Part shown: positions 26,701-40,400 of the stretch, one piece after another
Layout of the letters: each line of letters starts with the position of its first letter
How positions within the stretch are numbered: position 1 is the stretch's first letter
NCBI GenBank assembly: GCA_964247055.1
Contig: OZ176053.1
Location: forward strand, 4,712,001 to 4,776,000
Direction: 5' to 3'
Length of the DNA: 64,000 bases
Origin: Paragordius varius
Taxonomy: Eukaryota > Nematomorpha
Made by a program: the position numbers and the translations under genes
Notes under the pieces: model-generated
Told to the model about the DNA's origin: nothing
Databases searched by the model: none
Seen by the model: only the letters and a program-made list of their open reading frames with translations

Positions 26701-29700
26701 CGAAGCTATTGTCGGGACATTTATTAATGATTATATTTTTTCGATATTTGGATTTGATTGGGTCTACCGGTTTTCCTGTACCAGATCACAAAGCCAGCAT
26801 TTTCCATTTTTATAAATATATAGATGAGGATAAATAATGTATTAATATCCATATATCTTTTAACATGCTATACATATGATAGATACTCCTTACTCAGCAG
26901 CTATCATCAAAGAAACGCTTGACTAAAATTTTTGCCTTTTAACAGGCAATACGAAAAATCTTTCTCGAATTTTTACAGTCTCATACCGTGGACAAAAAAA
27001 TACAATCAAAAAAATATTTTTGTGGACTTTGTTTTTTTTGAAAAAAATGGCATTTTACGGGGGGAGCGGGTAAAAAGAGGGCCTAAATCAAAAAAGTGAC
27101 TCGACTATGTTCAGCGCGATCAAAATTAAGTAAACAAAATTCATATTTGAAATTGAATGGTCCAACACGTTCTCCAAAAAATTGACTTAACCCATTTTTC
27201 ACACGGGGTGGGCCCGAACTGGGGACCTAATTCCAAAAAAGGGCGAAGCTATTGTCGGGGCATTCATTAATGTTTATATTTTTTCGATATTTGGATTTGA
27301 TTGGGATCACCGGTTTTCCGGAAACAGTTCACAAAGTTATATGAAAAATCAGTTTTTAGCGGGTAGCTCCTTACCCAGCAGCTATCATCAAATAAACGGT
27401 GGACTAAAATTTTTGCCTTTTAACAGGGAATACGTGGAATCTTTATTGAATTTTTAAGGTCTCATACCTAGGACGAAAAATCGATTTAAAAAATTATTTT
27501 TGTGGACTTTGTTTTTTGAAAAAAATGGCATTTTACGGGGGGAGCGGGTAAAAAGAGGGCCTAAATCAAAAAAGTGGCTCGACTATGTTCGGCGCAATCG
27601 AAAATAAGTAAACAAAATTCATATTTGAAATTGAATGGTCCAACACGTTCTCCAAAAAATTGACTTAACCCATTTTTCACACGGGGTGGGCCCAAACTGG
27701 GGACCTAATTCCAAAAAAGGGCGAAGCTATTGTCGGGGCATTCATTAATGTTTATATTTTTTCGATATTTGGATTTGATTGGGTCTACCGGTTTTCCTGT
27801 ACCAGATCACAAAGCCAGCATTTTCCATTTTTATAAATATATAGATGAGGATAAATAATGTATTAATATCCATATATCTTTTAACATGCTATACATATGA
27901 TAGATACTCCTTACTCAGCAGCTATCATCAAAGAAACGCTTGACTAAAATTTTTGCCTTTTAACAGGCAATACGAAAAATCTTTCTCGAATTTTTACAGT
28001 CTCATACCGTGGACAAAAAAATACAATCAAAAAAATATTTTTGTGGACTTTGTTTTTTTGAAAAAAATGGCATTTTACGGGGGGAGCGGGTAAAAAGAGG
28101 GCCTAAATCAAAAAAGTGACTCGACTATGTTCAGCGCGATCAAAATTAAGTAAACAAAATTCATATTTGAAATTGAATGGTCCAACACGTTCTCCAAAAA
28201 ATTGACTTAACCCATTTTTCACACGGGGTGGGCCCGAACTGGGGACCTAATTCCAAAAAAGGGCGAAGCTATTGTCGGGGCATTCATTAATGTTTATATT
28301 TTTTCGATATTTGGATTTGATTGGGATCACCGGTTTTCCGGAAACAGTTCACAAAGTTATATGAAAAATCAGTTTTTAGCGGGTAGCTCCTTACCCAGCA
28401 GCTATCATCAAATAAACGGTGGACTAAAATTTTTGCCTTTTAACAGGGAATACGTGGAATCTTTATTGAATTTTTAAGGTCTCATACCTAGGACGAAAAA
28501 TCGATTTAAAAAATTATTTTTGTGGACTTTGTTTTTTGAAAAAAATGGCATTTTACGGGGGGAGCGGGTAAAAAGAGGGCCTAAATCAAAAAAGTGGCTC
28601 GACTATGTTCGGCGCAATCGAAAATAAGTAAACAAAATTCATATTTGAAATTGAATGGTCCAACACGTTCTCCAAAAAATTGACTTAACCCATTTTTCAC
28701 ACGGGGTGGGCCCAAACTGGGGACCTAATTCCAAAAAAGGGCGAAGCTATTGTCGGGGCATTCATTAATGTTTATATTTTTTCGATATTTGGATTTGATT
28801 GGGTCTACCGGTTTTCCTGTACCAGATCACAAAGCCAGCATTTTCCATTTTTATAAATATATAGATGAGGATAAATAATGTATTAATATCCATATATCTT
28901 TTAACATGCTATACATATGATAGATACTCCTTACTCAGCAGCTATCATCAAAGAAACGCTTGACTAAAATTTTTGCCTTTTAACAGGCAATACGAAAAAT
29001 CTTTCTCGAATTTTTACAGTCTCATACCGTGGACAAAAAAATACAATCAAAAAAATATTTTTGTGGACTTTGTTTTTTTTGAAAAAAATGGCATTTTACG
29101 GGGGGAGCGGGTAAAAAGAGGGCCTAAATCAAAAAAGTGACTCGACTATGTTCAGCGCGATCAATATTAAGTAAACAAATTTCATATTTGAAATTGAATG
29201 GTCCAACACGTTCTCCAAAAAATTGACTTAACCCATTTTTCACACGGGGTGGGCCCGAACTGGGGACCTAATTCCAAAAAAGGGCGAAGCTATTGTCGGG
29301 GCATTCATTAATGTTTATATTTTTTCGATATTTGGATTTGATTGGGATCACCGGTTTTCCGGAAACAGTTCACAAAGTTATATGAAAAATCAGTTTTTAG
29401 CGGGTAGCTCCTTACCCAGCAGCTATCATCAAATAAACGGTGGACTAAAATTTTTGCCTTTTAACAGGGAATACGTGGAATCTTTATTGAATTTTTAAGG
29501 TCTCATACCTAGGACGAAAAATCGATTTAAAAAATTATTTTTGTGGACTTTGTTTTTTGAAAAAAATGGCATTTTACGGGGGGAGCGGGTAAAAAGAGGG
29601 CCTAAATCAAAAAAGTGGCTCGACTATGTTCGGCGCAATCGAAAATAAGTAAACAAAATTCATATTTGAAATTGAATGGTCCAACACGTTCTCCAAAAAA

Positions 29701-32700
29701 TTGACTTAACCCATTTTTCACACGGGGTGGGCCCAAACTGGGGACCTAATTCCAAAAAAGGGCGAAGCTATTGTCGGGGCATTCATTAATGTTTATATTT
29801 TTTCGATATTTGGATTTGATTGGGTCTACCGGTTTTCCTGTACCAGATCACAAAGCCAGCATTTTCCATTTTTATAAATATATAGATGAGGATAAATAAT
29901 GTATTAATATCCATATATCTTTTAACATGCTATACATATGATAGATACTCCTTACTCAGCAGCTATCATCAAAGAAACGCTTGACTAAAATTTTTGCCTT
30001 TTAACAGGCAATACGAAAAATCTTTCTCGAATTTTTACAGTCTCATACCGTGGACAAAAAAATACAATCAAAAAAATATTTTTGTGGACTTTGTTTTTTT
30101 GAAAAAAATGGCATTTTACGGGGGGAGCGGGTAAAAAGAGGGCCTAAATCAAAAAAGTGACTCGACTATGTTCAGCGCGATCAAAATTAAGTAAACAAAA
30201 TTCATATTTGAAATTGAATGGTCCAACACGTTCTCCAAAAAATTGACTTAACCCATTTTTCACACGGGGTGGGCCCGAACTGGGGACCTAATTCCAAAAA
30301 AGGGCGAAGCTATTGTCGGGGCATTCATTAATGTTTATATTTTTTCGATATTTGGATTTGATTGGGATCACCGGTTTTCCGGAAACAGTTCACAAAGTTA
30401 TATGAAAAATCAGTTTTTAGCGGGTAGCTCCTTACCCAGCAGCTATCATCAAATAAACGGTGGACTAAAATTTTTGCCTTTTAACAGGGAATACGTGGAA
30501 TCTTTATTGAATTTTTAAGGTCTCATACCTAGGACGAAAAATCGATTTAAAAAATTATTTTTGTGGACTTTGTTTTTTGAAAAAAATGGCATTTTACGGG
30601 GGGAGCGGGTAAAAAGAGGGCCTAAATCAAAAAAGTGGCTCGACTATGTTCGGCGCAATCGAAAATAAGTAAACAAAAATCATATTTGAAATTGAATGGT
30701 CCAACACGTTCTCCGGAAAATTGTCTCAAAAACACGATTTTGTGGACTTCTGTTTTCAAAAAAAACCGTTTTTCATACGGGGTGGGCCCGAACTGGGGGC
30801 CTATTTCAAAAAAAGGGCGAAGCTATTGTCGGGACATTTATTAATGATTATATTTTTTCGATATTTGGATTTGATTGGGTCTACCGGTTTTCCTGTACCA
30901 GATCACAAAGCCAGCATTTTCCATTTTTATAAATATATAGATGAGGATAAATAATGTATTAATATCCATATATCTTTTAACATGCTATACATATGATAGA
31001 TACTCCTTACTCAGCAGCTATCATCAAAGAAACGCTTGACTAAAATTTTTGCCTTTTAACAGGCAATACGGAAAATCTTTCTCAAATTTTTACAGTCTCA
31101 TACCGTGGACAAAAAAATACAATCAAAAAAATATTTTTGTGGACTTTGTTTTTTTTGAAAAAAATGGCATTTTACGGGGGGAGCGGGTAAAAAGAGGGCC
31201 TAAATCAAAAAAGTGACTCGACTATGTTCAGCGCGATCAAAATTAAGTAAACAAAATTCATATTTGAAATTGAATGGTCCAACACGTTCTCCAAAAAATT
31301 GACTTAACCCATTTTTCACACGGGGTGGGCCCGAACTGGGGACCTAATTCCAAAAAAGGGCGAAGCTATTGTCGGGGCATTCATTAATGTTTATATTTTT
31401 TCGATATTTGGATTTGATTGGGATCACCGGTTTTCCGGAAACAGTTCACAAAGTTATATGAAAAATCAGTTTTTAGCGGGTAGCTCCTTACCCAGCAGCT
31501 ATCATCAAATAAACGGTGGACTAAAATTTTTGCCTTTTAACAGGGAATACGTGGAATCTTTATTGAATTTTTAAGGTCTCATACCTAGGACGAAAAATCG
31601 ATTTAAAAAATTATTTTTGTGGACTTTGTTTTTTGAAAAAAATGGCATTTTACGGGGGGAGCGGGTAAAAAGAGGGCCTAAATCAAAAAAGTGGCTCGAC
31701 TATGTTCGGCGCAATCGAAAATAAGTAAACAAAATTCATATTTGAAATTGAATGGTCCAACACGTTCTCCAAAAAATTGACTTAACCCATTTTTCACACG
31801 GGGTGGGCCCAAACTGGGGACCTAATTCCAAAAAAGGGCGAAGCTATTGTCGGGGCATTCATTAATGTTTATATTTTTTCGATATTTGGATTTGATTGGG
31901 TCTACCGGTTTTCCTGTACCAGATCACAAAGCCAGCATTTTCCATTTTTATAAATATATAGATGAGGATAAATAATGTATTAATATCCATATATCTTTTA
32001 ACATGCTATACATATGATAGATACTCCTTACTCAGCAGCTATCATCAAAGAAACGCTTGACTAAAATTTTTGCCTTTTAACAGGCAATACGAAAAATCTT
32101 TCTCGAATTTTTACAGTCTCATACCGTGGACAAAAAAATACAATCAAAAAAATATTTTTGTGGACTTTGTTTTTTTGAAAAAAATGGCATTTTACGGGGG
32201 GAGCGGGTAAAAAGAGGGCCTAAATCAAAAAAGTGACTCGACTATGTTCAGCGCGATCAAAATTAAGTAAACAAAATTCATATTTGAAATTGAATGGTCC
32301 AACACGTTCTCCAAAAAATTGACTTAACCCATTTTTCACACGGGGTGGGCCCGAACTGGGGACCTAATTCCAAAAAAGGGCGAAGCTATTGTCGGGGCAT
32401 TCATTAATGTTTATATTTTTTCGATATTTGGATTTGATTGGGATCACCGGTTTTCCGGAAACAGTTCACAAAGTTATATGAAAAATCAGTTTTTAGCGGG
32501 TAGCTCCTTACCCAGCAGCTATCATCAAATAAACGGTGGACTAAAATTTTTGCCTTTTAACAGGGAATACGTGGAATCTTTATTGAATTTTTAAGGTCTC
32601 ATACCTAGGACGAAAAATCGATTTAAAAAATTATTTTTGTGGACTTTGTTTTTTGAAAAAAATGGCATTTTACGGGGGGAGCGGGTAAAAAGAGGGCCTA

Positions 32701-35700
32701 AATCAAAAAAGTGGCTCGACTATGTTCGGCGCAATCGAAAATAAGTAAACAAAAATCATATTTGAAATTGAATGGTCCAACACGTTCTCCGGAAAATTGT
32801 CTCAAAAACACGATTTTGTGGACTTCTGTTTTCAAAAAAAAACCCGTTTTTCATACGGGGTGGGCCCGAACTGGGGGCCTATTTCAAAAAAAGGGCGAAG
32901 CTATTGTCGGGACATTTATTAATGATTATATTTTTTCGATATTTGGATTTGATTGGGTCTACCGGTTTTCCTGTACCAGATCACAAAGCCAGCATTTTCC
33001 ATTTTTATAAATATATAGATGAGGATAAATAATGTATTAATATCCATATATCTTTTAACATGCTATACATATGATAGATACTCCTTACTCAGCAGCTATC
33101 ATCAAAGAAACGCTTGACTAAAATTTTTGCCTTTTAACAGGCAATACGAAAAATCTTTCTCGAATTTTTACAGTCTCATACCGTGGACAAAAAAATACAA
33201 TCAAAAAAATATTTTTGTGGACTTTGTTTTTTTTGAAAAAAATGGCATTTTACGGGGGGAGCGGGTAAAAAGAGGGCCTAAATCAAAAAAGTGACTCGAC
33301 TATGTTCAGCGCGATCAAAATTAAGTAAACAAAATTCATATTTGAAATTGAATGGTCCAACACGTTCTCCAAAAAATTGACTTAACCCATTTTTCACACG
33401 GGGTGGGCCCGAACTGGGGACCTAATTCCAAAAAAGGGCGAAGCTATTGTCGGGGCATTCATTAATGTTTATATTTTTTCGATATTTGGATTTGATTGGG
33501 ATCACCGGTTTTCCGGAAACAGTTCACAAAGTTATATGAAAAATCAGTTTTTAGCGGGTAGCTCCTTACCCAGCAGCTATCATCAAATAAACGGTGGACT
33601 AAAATTTTTGCCTTTTAACAGGGAATACGTGGAATCTTTATTGAATTTTTAAGGTCTCATACCTAGGACGAAAAATCGATTTAAAAAATTATTTTTGTGG
33701 ACTTTGTTTTTTGAAAAAAATGGCATTTTACGGGGGGAGCGGGTAAAAAGAGGGCCTAAATCAAAAAAGTGGCTCGACTATGTTCGGCGCAATCGAAAAT
33801 AAGTAAACAAAATTCATATTTGAAATTGAATGGTCCAACACGTTCTCCAAAAAATTGACTTAACCCATTTTTCACACGGGGTGGGCCCAAACTGGGGACC
33901 TAATTCCAAAAAAGGGCGAAGCTATTGTCGGGGCATTCATTAATGTTTATATTTTTTCGATATTTGGATTTGATTGGGTCTACCGGTTTTCCTGTACCAG
34001 ATCACAAAGCCAGCATTTTCCATTTTTATAAATATATAGATGAGGATAAATAATGTATTAATATCCATATATCTTTTAACATGCTATACATATGATAGAT
34101 ACTCCTTACTCAGCAGCTATCATCAAAGAAACGCTTGACTAAAATTTTTGCCTTTTAACAGGCAATACGAAAAATCTTTCTCGAATTTTTACAGTCTCAT
34201 ACCGTGGACAAAAAAATACAATCAAAAAAATATTTTTGTGGACTTTGTTTTTTTGAAAAAAATGGCATTTTACGGGGGGAGCGGGTAAAAAGAGGGCCTA
34301 AATCAAAAAAGTGACTCGACTATGTTCAGCGCGATCAAAATTAAGTAAACAAAATTCATATTTGAAATTGAATGGTCCAACACGTTCTCCAAAAAATTGA
34401 CTTAACCCATTTTTCACACGGGGTGGGCCCGAACTGGGGACCTAATTCCAAAAAAGGGCGAAGCTATTGTCGGGGCATTCATTAATGTTTATATTTTTTC
34501 GATATTTGGATTTGATTGGGATCACCGGTTTTCCGGAAACAGTTCACAAAGTTATATGAAAAATCAGTTTTTAGCGGGTAGCTCCTTACCCAGCAGCTAT
34601 CATCAAATAAACGGTGGACTAAAATTTTTGCCTTTTAACAGGGAATACGTGGAATCTTTATTGAATTTTTAAGGTCTCATACCTAGGACGAAAAATCGAT
34701 TTAAAAAATTATTTTTGTGGACTTTGTTTTTTGAAAAAAATGGCATTTTACGGGGGGAGCGGGTAAAAAGAGGGCCTAAATCAAAAAAGTGGCTCGACTA
34801 TGTTCGGCGCAATCGAAAATAAGTAAACAAAAATCATATTTGAAATTGAATGGTCCAACACGTTCTCCGGAAAATTGTCTCAAAAACACGATTTTGTGGA
34901 CTTCTGTTTTCAAAAAAAACCCGTTTTTCATACGGGGTGGGCCCGAACTGGGGGCCTATTTCAAAAAAAGGGCGAAGCTATTGTCGGGACATTTATTAAT
35001 GATTATATTTTTTCGATATTTGGATTTGATTGGGTCTACCGGTTTTCCTGTACCAGATCACAAAGCCAGCATTTTCCATTTTTATAAATATATAGATTAT
35101 TTAAATTCAGTCCGTAATATATCAATTTTATAATTTAGTTGTTCGTACCTTTTGAAAAGATTATGGTGAATTCTAAAAACTCTTTGAAAGATATTCGGCC
35201 GTTTTTGTCTTTATCCACGAGGGTGAACATATTTTTGACGAAAGTCGATGATTCTTTTAACGCTAATGCTTCGGCAAATTCTTGGGGAGTCAGTTCGCAC
35301 TGTAATAATCGTTTTAATTTGGTTTGTAACGTTTTACCTCTGTTTAAATGTAAAAAATTATTTTGTAATGATCAACATTTTGAGTTAGATTATTAGGTTT
35401 ATTATTTAATATTACTGCTTTTCACTGATTTGTTTAATTCCCCTTTGGTTGTCATATGTCGTTTCTTGATTAGATCCAATGGACGTATTTAAAGAACATT
35501 TTTTTACTGTGAAAATTCGCTTCACTTTTCGACATATATTGTATTTGGCATATCTTGAAATTATGGAATCCATTGCATAGTTTTCTAAATTTTGGTCATC
35601 GTCTACCTCGTTTGTTAAGATTTGATCCACGTTAAAGTTTTCATCAAATGCCTAAATTAAATATATAATAAGTAAGCATTTAAAAGTAGTGTTTTCTTTG

Positions 35701-37366
35701 AGAAAACTTGACAATTTCTATATTAAATAATATTAATACAGTTTTTTTAAACCTCATAAATCTTATTTTTCCAATTAACATGGTTAGTAATATTATATTT
35801 GTAGGATCATATTTAGTTTGGACTTAAATGGCCAAACATTAACAAAAATTGGTTATTGTATTATTATATTCGCCTTTATCAATTATTTTATATAAATATG
35901 GTAAAAGATCAACGCAATAATAGACAAATTAGTTTTTAGCAAAAATTAAATTACTAATGAGAAGGCTGTCTTGAAGAACATATCCAATTGTTTAACTCTA
36001 TCCTTACGAGTAAAAGCGATTTCGAACAAAAGTTTTCGCGAACTGACTTCGTGCTGGAACAAATGGGTGCCGGACACATCAGAAAATTGTTGGATTTCAT
36101 TTTGAAAATTGAGGAATGACGTTTTGTCATGAAAGTGCAAAATCTAAAATGAAGAAAATTAAAGGGCTTAATAAAAAAGAATTGACAAATCTTGATCTTA
36201 AGTTACCAGACTTATTTAATACTTTAATTTTGGGATCATTTAATTTCCATGATCGAATATAAATATTATATATTTAAAAATATAATAATTTATTTTTGGT
36301 ATCAAGACAATTGGTTTTGAGAATTTGAATTTAACCAAATTAATTTTTCAATGAACCCAAAACCAAAACTTAATGTCACAATGGTCACAATGATTTGACC
36401 ACAAATCAAAAGGTAGAGAATTCCTTCAAACGTTAGAAATTTAAAGGGGAACAAATATTTGAGTGGCTACTGACATACAACTACCTACCCCAACCTTTAT
36501 TGTGTACAACAGAAAAAAACATGTTGATCCAAATTTTCCATGATATTTAATTTTTTGTCAACCATACACAATATAAAATAGGTTTAAAACATAAAATTTA
36601 TCTTACAAATTGTTTATAACAGTTTTTATAGTATTTGAGACGATCATATTATTATCACAAAATATTAAAATAGTATGTAATATTTAATTGTAAAATTCTT
36701 ACATGGTCATACTCTTTTGGAATTTTGAGAAGCAAATAAAAATGGTTAGACCGGTTCTCTTTGATTGTATAAACCTCAATATGCGAAAGTTGATCAAAGT
36801 TTATGACTCTTGTGTATGGTTCCCGGCGTTCGCCATACAGATTAATTGTAAAATTTTGTGGATTAAAACATATGACTATGGGAGAAAATTTATTTGTTTC
36901 CATCCATTCATCGGCTAAAACAAAACATTTTAGATAAAATACTTGTCAATGCTCAAATATTAGTTAAACATATCAATAAGTTAAAATACCGTTAAACCTA
37001 AAATTTACCTTTGAGCAATTCAAATTCACCATAAAAATAAAATATTGTTTTTTGGCAAATCCTTATTGATATAAATTTTTCGTTTATAGTTTATTTTTAA
37101 ACAAAACTTTATTTTTAAAATCATCCAAAAACGTAATTTATTTTTAGGGTGAGTGTTTAAAATGTTTAAGAGTAAATTTAATATGTTCAATGGTTAAATG
37201 AAAAATAATATCTTAACAAGGGTGTGCACCAGCTAAGAATGTGGTCCTTGACAATGAATAACCAGTCAAAAAGAAGTATCATATGATAAATTGTCAATTA
37301 AATTAAGTTTATTTTTAGCATTTATTAAATAATTACTTACGACCATAATACTTTTTTATCTGATGA

Positions 37367-37411
<45 letters not shown>

Positions 37412-40400
37412 TTTAATGTTATTGTACAATACTTACCAGATATATTAGCATCTCTACACTTTATGCGCGGCCGGCACTCCATAAACTTAAGAGCAGTTTT
37501 TTCTCGTTTTCTTGCCATAACATACATGATCATTAGTGTGCCTATTTAAAAATGCATATAATTGAAGTTTCAATAATGCGACATGTTATTTAATTATATC
37601 TTAAATAATTCAATATATATTTTAAAAGGTTTATGCAAATATATGCAATATAATAATAATTTTAAAATTACCCAAAATAACTAATCCCAACAAGAAAAAG
37701 GATAAAATGAACGATATCTCACTTCCCTCAAAATAGTCTATAATGTAAGTCGGTTGACATTGTTCGATTGTATCAGGTTTGCCCAAAACTGGGTCATTGA
37801 TAAATTCTTTAAATAAAAATATTATCATTGTTAAAATATTTTTTAACAAGGGTACGTAGAGTATAAATAACAGTCTTTGTAAGTTAAAAACATCATCTAA
37901 AAATTTATAGCAAACAATGCATTTATACCCGAAACAAATGGATTTTTTTGGATTGCTTTTCTAGTTATACGAGTCGTTTTTAGTATAATATCACGCATAC
38001 TCAAACTTTGAATAGCTTTATATTCGGATTCAGTGAATAACCTAAATATTTTTGTACGGGTAAAATGTAACTCTATAATAGAAAATAAATATTCTCATTA
38101 ATTTTTACCCATTTTGGCGGTAGTTTTCGAACCAAAATCTATCACCATCTCTAATGCGCAAAAAATTGTTTAATATTATGGTTTGAAGCAATGGTCCAAT
38201 TGAATTCGTACCATTTATTTCCGCTAAACTGCCCGTTATGGCATCAATAAACTCTCCGTTCTAGATGGATAATAAACATTTTTCGAACAATATTGACAGT
38301 TGTTATAATCATATAAATTTAGGACTTCAGTTTGATCAGTTTAAACGTATTTTTTAAATTTTTTAAACACATGATAATAAAGCAATAATTATTGTGTGTC
38401 ACTTATTCATTTTGCCATTTTTTTAAGATAGTTACGTAACAAATAAGAAATAAAAAATTATTTGTGGGAATACCTAAATAGCTAAAGCTTTGGCTTTAAA
38501 TTTAGTTTTACCCTTAAAGATCAGACATTTAGCTTAAATTTTGCCGGCTTATGAAAGCAAATTAAGATTTTATTTCACGATTTTATCATTTTGACATGCT
38601 ATATGGATTTGCATTTACATTCAAATCATTTGACAATTCCGACCCAAAATATTGAAAATAAAATATATTTTCTTTAGATTTCGAGTCATACTAAGAAACA
38701 TATAAAGTTAGTTTATTAAAGATGACACGTTATAACCTGACGGCCATTTTCAAGGGGCAACCCTAATTGTCTTGATAACTCATGGTAGCCTGTCACACCC
38801 ATGTCCATAGATTTTACCAATTGTTGGACAATATAATCAGTTTGAGACAAACCATTACCTTTGCCATAAAATCTTTCTAAGCATATTTTTGAAAAAATAT
38901 TTTATTTAAATTTTTTGGTTACATGGTGTCTGTAAAAGAAATATTATAAATATTTTTTATTAAAGCGTCAAGAGATGAATCAGTTGGGTTCGGTCTAACG
39001 GTTATAAATGCAATATGCTTCACTGCGGTCACTTATAAAAAAATATTAAAAATTTTGAACATACGTTTATCATGTAAGTTAATATAAAATAATTGCACAA
39101 ATTTAATTTAAAGTTAATTAATCGTAGAATATTGAACATCGGTTTTTATTTGTCGTTTAGATTGTTAGCTATTAAAAGCAATTAATCAATATTAATCATT
39201 TTCAATTTTTTTATAAATCGCTGCTCTGTTTGTTAAATTACACTTTAAAGGTTAATAAACGAATATTTAAACTTGTTTCATAAATTAAATTAATACCATG
39301 CCTTTCATGTCTGGAACTACGAGAAGGTCTTCAGCTAACCCATTTTGTTTGACCATTCCCATGATAATTGAATCAACAGATAGTTTTTGAAATTTTTCAG
39401 TGGCCCAGAATGAGTTACACAGTCGTAAATAAGTACTTTTTGAATTCTCACTATGGTATTTAATTAAAATAACCCCTTATACATAATTAAAACTTTATTA
39501 AAACAGGGTAAAAAATTTACTTTTTTGTAATTATTAATGATGGGACCATGGAAGCCAAGTAGGTGGGCACAATAGCGGAAAACTCAATGCTAATAGCTGG
39601 GTCAATATGTGGATTGTAACCTAGGCGTTAAAATTACATAATTAAATACGCAATTTTTTTAGTTGTTCTCGCTATAATATTATAAAAATATTATAAACAT
39701 CAATATTGAGTAAATTATAACATAAAAATAGATATCCAAATGTATCGCAATTTTATCCTATAAACTCTTATATTTGATAGCAGAAACGTAAATCGCGGTT
39801 TATGCTGGAGCGGGTTTTTTTACTATTTTGAATTTTTTACATAACTCCTATTTTAAGGAAAAATAGTATGGAATAACACTATAGTTTTTTTTAGTATTTT
39901 TCATTTTAGATCATAAAAAAATGTTTTAGATTTTGTTATTTGACGATAAATTTTAAACTGAATATACGGTAGTTTATGTTATTTTTTATAGATTTTATTG
40001 AAAGTTTATAGCTATTACTGCAATAATTAAATTTTAATACCATGTCTCAATGCTAATTAAAAACCTTGATAATCTGGAATAAGCTTGGCGGGGGCATTTA
40101 GCATAACCGGTAACCATTCGTACAAAACTATTTTCTAAATTTGTGCATAAATATTTGTCCAATATAAAAAATACTATTAAAGATACGTGAAATTTTAGTA
40201 TTAAGTATTATTTGTAGTTAAATAATAATTTGCGCTTCAACATAAACTAAATATCTACGTCATAGTAATATTACAGTTGTCCGCCAGAATTAAATAGAGT
40301 TTTTGTGGATTTTATCCATATCCGCAAAAATTAATACAAAATTCTTAGAGTTTCTTCGTGGTCCAACAACTGATTTTGTATAAAAATTAAAAGATTTATA

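Larger units (their letters stand above)
19833..35096 (-). mobile_element. Giant Helitron-like element (15,264 bp) filling one Duox intron
   Basis: Read on the minus strand, the element begins at 35096 with TCTATATATTTATAAAAA and ends at 19833 with GCTAG. It is preceded by A (35097) and followed by T (19832), as expected of insertion into an AT dinucleotide. A 23-nt hairpin at 19844-19866 lies 7 bases before the CTAG. The 5'-TC, the hairpin plus CTRR end and insertion at AT without target duplication are the defining marks of Helitrons. No RepHel (Rep/helicase) coding region is seen, so it is non-autonomous. Almost the whole interior is a tandem array (separate entry). Removing it would leave an intron of about 400 bp between the two Duox EF-hand exons, so insertion is the likely cause of the intron's present size. 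The end calls rest on sequence motifs only. Confidence 0.8.
19897..35096. repeat. Higher-order tandem array, about 1,021-bp dimers of two monomer types
   Basis: Two related monomers share a core (GGCATTTTACGGGGGGAGCG; TCGACTATGTTC; GAATGGTCCAACACGTTCTC; GGGCGAAGCTATTGTCGGG) but differ in their variable part. Type A (543 bp) has GATCACAAAGCCAGC and the ATTTATATTTAT-ATAGA terminus; type B (478 bp) has CCGGAAACAGTTCACAAAG and GGTAGCTCCTTACCCAGC. They mostly alternate. A monomers start (ATTGGGTCTACC) at 21401, 22422, 23442, 24497, 25518, 26757, 27778, 28798, 29819, 30874, 31895, 32952 and 33973. The first unit at about 19.9 kb is divergent and is followed by two B copies (20444, 20923). Five dimers carry a longer B variant (about 512-514 bp, with TTGTCTCAAAAACACGATTT), making them about 1,055-1,057 bp. 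Copies are almost identical, implying recent amplification or homogenisation. Short open frames inside are by-products of the repeat and are not called as genes. Confidence 0.95.

Noticed and set aside
19897-35096. CRISPR-like array
   Set aside because: The units are about 0.5-1 kb, contiguous and without unique spacers, in a eukaryotic intron. It is satellite DNA.
24258-35133. Repeated open frames of 69-114 codons in the tandem array (starting [10 protein letters not shown])
   Set aside because: They exist only where the longer B variant opens a frame, overlap one another in several frames, show no family features, and continue into unrelated flanking DNA at the array end. They are by-products of the repeat.
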